DNA of 16,955 nucleotides from an uncultured Prevotella sp. (GTDB lineage: Bacteria; Bacteroidota; Bacteroidia; Bacteroidales; Bacteroidaceae): assembly GCA_937916405.1 (NCBI GenBank), contig CALFUF010000003.1, positions 1 through 16,955 on the forward strand. The letters are read 5' to 3'. Position 1 is the stretch's first letter; every line of letters begins with the position of its first letter. Shown here piece after piece: positions 5,992 through 12,704 of the stretch. The notes beneath the pieces are model-generated. The model did no database searches. It had not been told where the DNA came from and saw only the letters and a list, made by a program, of their open reading frames with translations. The position numbers and the translations under genes were made by a program.

Positions 5992-8835
5992 TTATTTAAG
6001 AGTTGGTAATATAATGGAAAATTCTGTATACTCGTCTTTCTGTGATTTCACGGTGATATCTCCACCGTAGTTCTGGACAATCTCACGACTCAAATAGAGT
6101 CCTACGCCAGATGCCTCGCCAGTAGTCTTGGTCGTAAAGAAGGGGTCGAAAATCTTATCGATAATCGTGTCCTCAATACCAATACCGTTATCTCGTATTT
6201 GAATCATCACTTTTTGATCATTGGGGGCAACTGTAAGATTGACTTCAGGAACGAATTCTATGCGTTTTACTTTCTTGACAACAGCATAGATAGAATTGCC
6301 CAACAGGCTCATAAAGGTCTTGCTCAATTGTTCTGCGTTACCATTGACATAAACAGGTGTCTCTGGATAGCTGAACACAGTCTTGATATGATGCTCCGTG
6401 ATGTCCTTTGCGAAATAATTGTTCAGCATCTCCTCGTTTTGATGGATGAGCGCAACGATATCTATCTTTGAGATACCACCCGAGCGGTCTTTTAACATTT
6501 CCTCCATCGCTTTCAGCGTACGGGTAGTATTAGCACCATGCTCGCTGACTTTCTCCAGATTACCTTTTAACATTCCAAGTACATCGATGGTATCTTCATA
6601 GTTTTCTGGATCCATGTTGTCTTTCTCGTCCTCTATATTTGCAGTGACATCGTCAACAAGGCCCTGAGAGAGTTTTGAGAAATTGTTGATATAGTTAAGT
6701 GGGTTTAAGATACGGTCAATCAGACCCTGTGTCAGTTTACCTACTGTCGCCATCTTCTCCTGTCGCACCAGTTCGTGCTGTGCTTCGCCCAGTTCTGACA
6801 GTGCTGTTTCCAGACTCTTTGATTTCTCCTCAATCTCATCTTTCTGCTTGACGACTTCAGCGGTACGCTCTTGTACGATATTCTCCAATCGGATCTTTTC
6901 TTTTCTCAGTTGACTGATACGCCATAGTACAGTAGCGTAGATGATTAGGGCAAACAACAACAAATAGAGGATTTGCATGTACCATCGGAGATAGAAAGGT
7001 GCCCGAATCTCAAAAGAGAATTGGGCAATTTCCGAGACACGACCAAAAGCATCTCTTGACTGTACCTCAAACAGATAACTACCATAAGGTTGGTTGTTGT
7101 ATTCTGTAAAGGTGTCATTATCCCAAGCACTCCATTTACCTCCATTGACTCTATAGCGATATTGTGTACGAAGGAGAAGTGAGGGATAGTCTGTGGAGTA
7201 ATTGATTTGTATCTGTCTCTCATCAGCGTCAAAAACCATCTTGCTTGGTATTTCTCCGAATCCGCCCCAGGCAAGACTATCATCATTAATGATGACAGAA
7301 CGAATAAACAATTTTTGGTTGATATCCTTTGTGGGGTCTTTCTTGGACTTGTCTGCTACAATCACTCCATTTGAGCTTCCCAACCACAAGAGGTTATTCT
7401 CATGGGAAATGGCACGAACGGAATAGTCCATGAGTGGATAAACAAAGGCGTTCCATGGGTTGTTCGTACTCCCATTAACTAATGCTTTAAAGTTCTTTCC
7501 TTTATTATCGGTTATCCACAGAACCCCGTCTTGATCTGAATATGAGAAAAGCGGGTAGGGGAAAGGCTCGGTTGCATTTGCTGTAATAATGGTAGGTTTG
7601 TTCTTATAGATAACAAGTGTGGACATCTCCTCTTTATTACTACCTGCTGTTTGAACCGTAAATAGTCCACTTTCATCGTTCCAGATCCTGCCATAGAGAT
7701 TCTGAAGCCAGATAACTCCGTCATTGTCTTTAATGAATTTAGTGACACGTTCAGCTTCGCAGACCTTCTCTGGTGCCTTTCCTGGCTGGTAGTAATAGAC
7801 ACCATCTTGCTCACCAGTATAGAAGCCACGATAGTCCCCCATCACGGCAGTAGTACTTTCTTTGGTCAGTTGTTGGATTGTTCCATTAGCCTGTATACTA
7901 TAGACGCCATTAGAGGTGGCAGCCAACAAGCCGTCATTATAATTGATAATTTGCCAGCAGGCATAACTTATCTGGTCAATTGGTGTGAATGATTGTCCAT
8001 TCTGCCTGAAAAGACCAGTCAGTGTTCCTGCATACATCCTTTCTCCCATCTTTGTCATGGAGAGAACTTCTCCTTTCAAGCCATTATCGGAAGTAAAACG
8101 TGAATAGGGAGATGGTATCTGGACTATGAAGATACCATTGTCGGTTACACCCCATAATAAGCCATGCTTGTTGTAGGCAAGACTCTTCACGTTATCGGAA
8201 CAAAGTCCGTTGTCCTTATTCAAATGATATAGGATGTTCTGATGCTCATCAATGATAAAAAAACCGTCACCCTCAGTGGCAATACCTGTCAATCCAAGCT
8301 CCATTGGCTCTTTCCTGTTGACGGTGACGTTGGGGATGATAGGAGTGTATTCATAAGGATTACCTTTGTCGGTTGTAGAGATAAAGATGCTGTTTTGTTT
8401 TGCGGTATAGGTCTTGCCATTGCTGACAGAGAAGTAAATCTCACCTTTATCTTCCCAGATATCATCGACCTCACCTTTGAACTCGTGTTTCTCATCTTGC
8501 GTCTTCAACTCTAAGGAACCATTTTCCTTGGCTCTTACATAACCAAAGAAATTATATCCTCCTACCCATAATTTACCTTTTGTGTCTTTATACAAAACGG
8601 TGACACGAGTGATACCGGGAGTATAAATCATGCGCCAATCAGCATTGTCGTAATAGAGTAACCCTTCGAAGTTTGCTATATAAACAATACCGTCTCTGTC
8701 AATCTCCACATCGAAGTTCTGTTTATGGGCTTTATAGGTCGTAGGGGAGATGTTGTTGAAGAAAGGAACACCCACGGCAACTGCGTTCAACAGCATAGTA
8801 CCTGTCAAAAGGCATAAGAAGAGCATTCTTTTCAT
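5992..8835 (-). CDS. Periplasmic two-component-type propeller / Y_Y_Y sensor with degenerate histidine kinase core (His replaced by Asp)
   Basis: A 947-residue inner-membrane sensor. Signal peptide about 1-22; periplasmic beta-propeller about 30-530 with repeats such as GLLYYDNADWRMIYT and GLLWGVTDNGIFIV; Y_Y_Y domain about 545-610 (YRYRVNGGKWSAW, YGSYLFEVQSRDAFG); one membrane helix about 615-640; cytoplasmic coiled coil about 642-695; then DHp and HATPase regions. The H-box reads LTQGLIDRILNPLNYI: Asp707-Arg708 stand where His-Glu should be. The ATP site looks kept: N-box SLLGNSIYAV (Asn847), DNGIGI (Asp882), FFTTKTTGEASGVGL. It lacks the receiver and AraC output domains of Bacteroides hybrid two-component systems. 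It may therefore be a pseudokinase that senses in the periplasm and drives the adjacent His-containing kinase, perhaps as a heterodimer. It overlaps the upstream WD40 gene by 4 bp (ATGA). Domain calls are firm; the functional model is inferred. Confidence 0.9.
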   Translation of the reverse strand: MKRMLFLCLLTGTMLLNAVAVGVPFFNNISPTTYKAHKQNFDVEIDRDGIVYIANFEGLLYYDNADWRMIYTPGITRVTVLYKDTKGKLWVGGYNFFGYVRAKENGSLELKTQDEKHEFKGEVDDIWEDKGEIYFSVSNGKTYTAKQNSIFISTTDKGNPYEYTPIIPNVTVNRKEPMELGLTGIATEGDGFFIIDEHQNILYHLNKDNGLCSDNVKSLAYNKHGLLWGVTDNGIFIVQIPSPYSRFTSDNGLKGEVLSMTKMGERMYAGTLTGLFRQNGQSFTPIDQISYACWQIINYNDGLLAATSNGVYSIQANGTIQQLTKESTTAVMGDYRGFYTGEQDGVYYYQPGKAPEKVCEAERVTKFIKDNDGVIWLQNLYGRIWNDESGLFTVQTAGSNKEEMSTLVIYKNKPTIITANATEPFPYPLFSYSDQDGVLWITDNKGKNFKALVNGSTNNPWNAFVYPLMDYSVRAISHENNLLWLGSSNGVIVADKSKKDPTKDINQKLFIRSVIINDDSLAWGGFGEIPSKMVFDADERQIQINYSTDYPSLLLRTQYRYRVNGGKWSAWDNDTFTEYNNQPYGSYLFEVQSRDAFGRVSEIAQFSFEIRAPFYLRWYMQILYLLLFALIIYATVLWRISQLRKEKIRLENIVQERTAEVVKQKDEIEEKSKSLETALSELGEAQHELVRQEKMATVGKLTQGLIDRILNPLNYINNFSKLSQGLVDDVTANIEDEKDNMDPENYEDTIDVLGMLKGNLEKVSEHGANTTRTLKAMEEMLKDRSGGISKIDIVALIHQNEEMLNNYFAKDITEHHIKTVFSYPETPVYVNGNAEQLSKTFMSLLGNSIYAVVKKVKRIEFVPEVNLTVAPNDQKVMIQIRDNGIGIEDTIIDKIFDPFFTTKTTGEASGVGLYLSREIVQNYGGDITVKSQKDEYTEFSIILPTLK

Positions 8836-10406
8836 GGTTTCGCCTCCTTTCTAATAAAAGACTCATACGGGATGTTCTTGCCAATGTAGTAGTTCCACTC
8901 TTCCTTTGTCAGGTTCCTTTTGATCTTTGACTTCAGTATGGTCGCCATATCTGTAATGTCAATCAATGTCTCTGTCAAGTTACCATTCTGGTCACCGGTC
9001 CAAATATAGTGATGTGTCTTGTCGAAACTCAGACTGATAATCCATAGGCGTGAGTTGAGGATAGGGATAGGCTCAAACTTCTCTGTCTTCATGTTCCAAT
9101 ACCTGACAGTACCATCGTAGCTACTGGTGTATATGCGGTTACTGTCGAAGTTAATCCTTGAGACACGGGATCTGTGCCCTACGAGTTTGTTGATCTTTCC
9201 AGTCGGATCCTGATAATAGATAGTGCCATCGTACATGCCGAATATCTGTTGCTTGGTCTTGCTGTTTGAGTTGTATGACATGACACGTCCTTTGAATGGC
9301 AAAGTCTGTTTAGTAACATGAGAGATGTCACTATTCACAAAATACATGACAGGAAGGCTTTTGTCAAAAAGGATGATCTGTCCGTTTTTCCATCCGGCGA
9401 TAGATGTCTTAAAGTTCAAAGGTAATGTTTTGATGGGGCGCAAGGTGATGGCATCTATCACGTGCAGACTGCTTTCTGCCGTGATGACCAACTCGTTTTC
9501 CTTGATGGAGTATATTCTAAAAGGACGCACAGCCCCCTCAATCGGTACGATATGTGGTTTCCCGTTTTCTTTACAAGCTATCAGATGACCTGTATGACTG
9601 ACGGCAAAAAAGGTCCTTTCATTATTAAGATAGATGTCTCGGATATCAAACTGGCTATTACTGAATATCGTCTTTGTCAGTAAGTTGTCTTTAGTACGGG
9701 TATGTTTAAGAATCTCACCATACGTACTAATAGACATGAAACTAGTCGTACCAGGAATAAGGATTGTCTTGATGATAGAGCCATGAGCGACAGCCCATCT
9801 TCGTTGCCCACCACTCGTCAGCATGAGTGCCTCATAAATAGAAGGATGGTAGGTGTCTCCATGATAGCGCATGGTAAAGACATAGGAGGCATAAGCCAAG
9901 AGGGACGCGAGTTCTTTGTTGCCAGACCGCTGTTGGGTAATCGCTGCATTTCCTACGTTACGTGCCATAGCGACATAGCTTAACGTATCAGCCACCCGCT
10001 TTGAGAATTCAGCTTGTACACGTTGGTTCTCCGCAATCACACGTTCTTCTTCTGCCACCTTAGAGGCATCCAAGGCTCGTTTCTCAGCTTCTTGAGCGTT
10101 TTGTCGCTCAATCTCAGCATGCTGTCGCATCTCGTTAGCGATATGAGACTGTTGCTCTGCCTCCTCACGTTGCTCATCACTGATGATACGTTGTTGGTTG
10201 GCAATCTCCTCCATCTGCGCATTGACGCTCTGCATGACAGCAGACTCTTTCTCTTTCTGGGAGAGAATCGCCAACTGCTTTTCCAATTCCTTGACTCTCA
10301 TCTGCTCATCGGAATATTTATCATGCATCTTCCACATGGTTATTCCTGTCAGAACGAGAACAATGCCAAGGACTGTAGAGACTCCTATTTTTGTGATTTT
10401 CCTCAT
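8832..10406 (-). CDS. Membrane-anchored coiled-coil / WD40-like propeller protein
   Basis: A 524-residue protein of unknown function. A short basic N-terminus (MRKITK) precedes one membrane helix (residues 7-25), predicting an N-in anchor with the rest in the periplasm. Residues about 33-150 are a long Glu/Gln/Ala-rich coiled coil (QMEEIANQQRIISDEQREEA, then AEEERVIAENQRVQAE). Next comes a helical link NKELASLLAYASYVFTMRYH, reminiscent of the segment before the propeller in nSTAND/caspase-WD40 proteins. The C-terminal part (about 205-490) is a divergent WD40 propeller; the clearest blade is GHRSRVSRINF followed by SSYDGTVRYWN (410-438). The tail LTKEEWNYYIGKNIPYES (499-516) resembles the LTxxEWxxYxGxxPY motif ending many bacterial WD40 proteins. 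No enzymatic motif is visible. It overlaps both neighbours by 4 bp and may be a periplasmic scaffold or sensor for the kinase pair. Topology rests on the positive-inside rule only. Confidence 0.82.
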   Translation of the reverse strand: MRKITKIGVSTVLGIVLVLTGITMWKMHDKYSDEQMRVKELEKQLAILSQKEKESAVMQSVNAQMEEIANQQRIISDEQREEAEQQSHIANEMRQHAEIERQNAQEAEKRALDASKVAEEERVIAENQRVQAEFSKRVADTLSYVAMARNVGNAAITQQRSGNKELASLLAYASYVFTMRYHGDTYHPSIYEALMLTSGGQRRWAVAHGSIIKTILIPGTTSFMSISTYGEILKHTRTKDNLLTKTIFSNSQFDIRDIYLNNERTFFAVSHTGHLIACKENGKPHIVPIEGAVRPFRIYSIKENELVITAESSLHVIDAITLRPIKTLPLNFKTSIAGWKNGQIILFDKSLPVMYFVNSDISHVTKQTLPFKGRVMSYNSNSKTKQQIFGMYDGTIYYQDPTGKINKLVGHRSRVSRINFDSNRIYTSSYDGTVRYWNMKTEKFEPIPILNSRLWIISLSFDKTHHYIWTGDQNGNLTETLIDITDMATILKSKIKRNLTKEEWNYYIGKNIPYESFIRKEAKP

Positions 10407-11572
10407 GCTTTGCGTTTCAGTGCCATGATAGTGATGTCGTCACTCTGGGAAGCCTGACCGATGAATGATTTAGTGTCAGCGAGCAGGGCATCGATAATCT
10501 CTTTGCAAGTCTTGTCAGATACTGTGCTAAGGACAGCTTCCATACGCTGTTCTCCATATTCTTCCATTTGCTCGTTGAAAGCCTCATTCACGCCATCGGT
10601 ATACATGACGAGTGAGTCACCCACATTCAGTTGGGCTTGCTCATCGATATATTCAAGATCCTTGAAGACACCCAGTATACAGTTCTTGCTGACGGGCAGA
10701 GGCTCTACACGACCGTCTGCTCTGAGGATATAGGGTGAGTTATGTCCACCATTACAAAAATCCAACTGTCCTGTTTTGATATTATAGATACCATAGAAAA
10801 CGGTCACGAACATACTGTCGACAGACTCAGCACTTAAAAGGTCGTTCGATTTCTTCAGACATTTCCCAGGGGTGTAGCCCTGAAGTCCGACAGTACGGAT
10901 CAATGTACGGCTGACAGCCATGAAGATAGCGGCAGGAACACCTTTACCGCTGACATCAGCCGTCACAACACCGATACGGTCTTCGTCGATGCGGAAGAAA
11001 TCATAGAAATCACCACCCACATCCTTGGCAGGAGTCATCAGAGCCGCCAAGTCCATCTCATGCTCATTCTCCGGGAAGGGAGGGAACACACGAGGCAGGA
11101 TCGCCTGCTGGATTTCATGGGCAACGGCAAGGTCGCTCTTCAGAGACTCTAACTGTGAGTGTTCCTCTTGCGCTTTCTTGATATAGTCAATCTGCTCTAT
11201 CGCTTTCTCGATGGTCACACTCAGGTCATCCAAGTCGATGGGCTTGGTGGCAAAGTCAAAAGCACCGTTGTTCATAGCTGAGCGGATATTACCCATGTCA
11301 CCGTATGCGGAAACCATGATACATTTCATGGCAGGGTTTTGCATCTCGTTGATCTTGGTGAGCAATGTCAGCCCGTCCATCTCCGGCATATTGATGTCGG
11401 AGAGGATAATGTTAATGTCTTTCTCACGCAACAAGACGGTAAGGGCTTCCAGACCGTTATGCGCAAAGAAAAACTCATACTCACCCTTGCGGATTTTTCT
11501 TCTAAAATATTGTGTTAACAGGAGTTCGAGGTCCATCTCGTCGTCCACACTGAGAATCTTAACTGGTGTCAT
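10403..11572 (-). CDS. Response regulator with PP2C-type (SpoIIE/RsbU) Ser/Thr phosphatase output
   Basis: A 389-residue cytoplasmic protein. The receiver domain spans residues 1-120: acidic pair Asp10-Asp11, phosphoacceptor Asp59 in LSDINMPEMDG, Ser88 and Lys110-Pro111. A helical linker follows (about 118-155, ending SDLAVAHEIQQAILP, the usual RsbU-type entry helix). The PP2C/SpoIIE phosphatase domain runs from about 175: metal-binding Asp188 in DVGGDFYDFF, Asp206 in ADVSGKGVPAAIFM, FCNGGHNSPYIL, YTDGVNEAFN and C-terminal QSDDIT (Asp378-Asp379). All expected metal ligands are present, so it should be an active phosphatase controlled by phosphorylation of Asp59. In other bacteria such proteins dephosphorylate STAS-domain anti-sigma antagonists or similar switches; no STAS or anti-sigma gene is in this window. 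It is the first gene of the operon (promoter 11597-11628), and its stop overlaps the next start (ATGA). The kinase encoded three genes downstream is the natural phosphodonor candidate. Confidence 0.94.
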   Translation of the reverse strand: MTPVKILSVDDEMDLELLLTQYFRRKIRKGEYEFFFAHNGLEALTVLLREKDINIILSDINMPEMDGLTLLTKINEMQNPAMKCIMVSAYGDMGNIRSAMNNGAFDFATKPIDLDDLSVTIEKAIEQIDYIKKAQEEHSQLESLKSDLAVAHEIQQAILPRVFPPFPENEHEMDLAALMTPAKDVGGDFYDFFRIDEDRIGVVTADVSGKGVPAAIFMAVSRTLIRTVGLQGYTPGKCLKKSNDLLSAESVDSMFVTVFYGIYNIKTGQLDFCNGGHNSPYILRADGRVEPLPVSKNCILGVFKDLEYIDEQAQLNVGDSLVMYTDGVNEAFNEQMEEYGEQRMEAVLSTVSDKTCKEIIDALLADTKSFIGQASQSDDITIMALKRKA

Positions 11573-11596
11573 TTAGCTTATTTTAATATAATGTGG

Positions 11597-11628
11597 CAAA
11601 ATTAGTGATATTTTTCTATATACACAAA
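11597..11628 (-). promoter_or_regulatory. Promoter of the five-gene signalling operon
   Basis: Minus strand: TTTG (11628-11625), a 20-nt spacer, then TAATTTTG (11604-11597), fitting the Bacteroidota -33/-7 consensus in all fixed positions. The first start codon (11572) follows 24 bp after the -7 box. The box lies in the 94-bp divergent region shared with the plus-strand ATP-grasp gene; the two promoters are close enough to interfere or share a regulator. Confidence 0.65.
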
Positions 11629-11649
11629 TGTTTTTGGAAATATTTTGCT

Positions 11650-11657
11650 TATCTTTG
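11650..11657 (+). promoter_or_regulatory. Putative -7 box of the ATP-grasp/GH43 operon
   Basis: TATCTTTG matches TAnnTTTG exactly, and the same octamer occurs before two other genes here (2558-2551 and 16556-16563). A TTTG-like -33 at the usual 19-20 nt distance is poor (AATG at 11627-11630), though T-rich DNA with TTTTTGG lies nearer (11631-11637). Only 9 bp separate the box from the ATG at 11667, so the mRNA would have almost no leader. Confidence 0.45.
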
Positions 11658-11666
11658 CAACCAGAA

Positions 11667-12704
11667 ATGGCACACTTACACATATTCAATCCTGAACACG
11701 ATATTGCTTTGGCAAGCAATCTCACTAATTTCACAGCTCCGCATGCTGGCAGACAACTGCGTGCAGACTTATGCTACCTTCCTGCTCTGTGGGCTGACGA
11801 GGGCGATTATGTGCTGGTGGAGGACGCTGACTATGCTACTCGTGCTTATCGTCGTGCTACAAGAGGACGGAAATGTCGTGTAGAGTGGGTGACCAAATCA
11901 CAGTTAGCTGGTTTGACTTTGGATGAGGTGTTGCCTTGGGGGTGGGACGCTGCCTTGCGTCATCAGCTGCTACACTATGGAATGGATGCCTCTATATTGC
12001 CTTCTGAACAAGCAATTGCGGAAATACGACAGTTGTCACATCGTCAGACCTCCTCGCTGGTTCTTCGACAATTACAGGGTGACGGTTTTGTGGGCAAGTC
12101 TATTTTGTGTGAGTCGATGGAAGATGTAGAGCAGCAGCTTTCTCTGCATCCCCATTTGGTACTAAAAGCCCCTTGGAGCTCCAGTGGTCGTGGCATCCGT
12201 TTTATTGACGCGGAAATGGACGACTACCATCGTGGCTGGTTACGTAATCTTTTGAAAAGTCAGGGTGGTGTCATGGCAGAGCCATACTACGAAAAAGTAA
12301 AAGATTTTGGTATGGAGTTTGAGGTGACAGATGATGGAATCCATTATCTGGGACTATCTCTTTTCCATACTTCCAATGGAGCTTATACGGGAAATATACT
12401 TGCTACAGAGAATGCTAAGCGAGAAATATTAAGTCGCTATATACCAGCAAGTTTATTAGATGCGGTTAAAGAAAAGATAATTAACACATCTGCCATTCAT
12501 TCCTATCGTGGTCTCTTTGGTGTGGATATGATGATTGTACGTGATGACTCTCTGTTTCTGTTACATCCTTGTGTTGAGATAAATCTAAGACGTACGATGG
12601 GACATGTGGCATTGGCATTGTCACCTTCGGATGATGATATCCGAAAGGTGATGCGCATCGATTACGAAGACAATAATTACAAACTACGAATACGAAAACT
12701 ATGA
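11667..12704 (+). CDS. ATP-grasp-like protein of unknown substrate
   Basis: A 345-residue soluble protein that looks like a divergent ATP-grasp ligase or carboxylate-amine/thiol ligase-type enzyme. Evidence: the N-terminus MAHLHIFNPEHDIALASN; a nucleotide-binding strand and loop LVLKAPWSSSGRGIRF (Lys167, glycine-rich loop 171-176); a central EPYYEKVKDFGMEFEV; and a C-terminal metal/ATP signature FGVDMM then HPCVEINLRR (Asp287, Glu304, Asn306). No substrate can be read from the sequence. I chose ATG 11667 over an in-frame ATG at 11628: the upstream 13 residues look like translated promoter DNA, and the TAnnTTTG box falls inside them. The stop overlaps the next ATG by 4 bp (12701-12704), so it is co-translated with a secreted GH43, an unexpected partner for a cytoplasmic ligase. 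The ATP-grasp call is motif-based and moderately sure. Confidence 0.72.
   Translation: MAHLHIFNPEHDIALASNLTNFTAPHAGRQLRADLCYLPALWADEGDYVLVEDADYATRAYRRATRGRKCRVEWVTKSQLAGLTLDEVLPWGWDAALRHQLLHYGMDASILPSEQAIAEIRQLSHRQTSSLVLRQLQGDGFVGKSILCESMEDVEQQLSLHPHLVLKAPWSSSGRGIRFIDAEMDDYHRGWLRNLLKSQGGVMAEPYYEKVKDFGMEFEVTDDGIHYLGLSLFHTSNGAYTGNILATENAKREILSRYIPASLLDAVKEKIINTSAIHSYRGLFGVDMMIVRDDSLFLLHPCVEINLRRTMGHVALALSPSDDDIRKVMRIDYEDNNYKLRIRKL

Noticed and set aside
2663..11572. Polysaccharide-utilisation locus with a hybrid two-component system
   Set aside because: The propeller sensor lacks receiver and AraC domains, there is no SusD gene, and the TonB receptor has a TPR-like rather than a CarboxypepD_reg N-terminus. 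The nearby GH43 is in a separate divergent operon.
11628..11666. Longer start for the ATP-grasp gene (13 extra residues)
   Set aside because: The extension covers the TATCTTTG promoter box and does not resemble protein; MAHLHIFNPEHD is a natural N-terminus.
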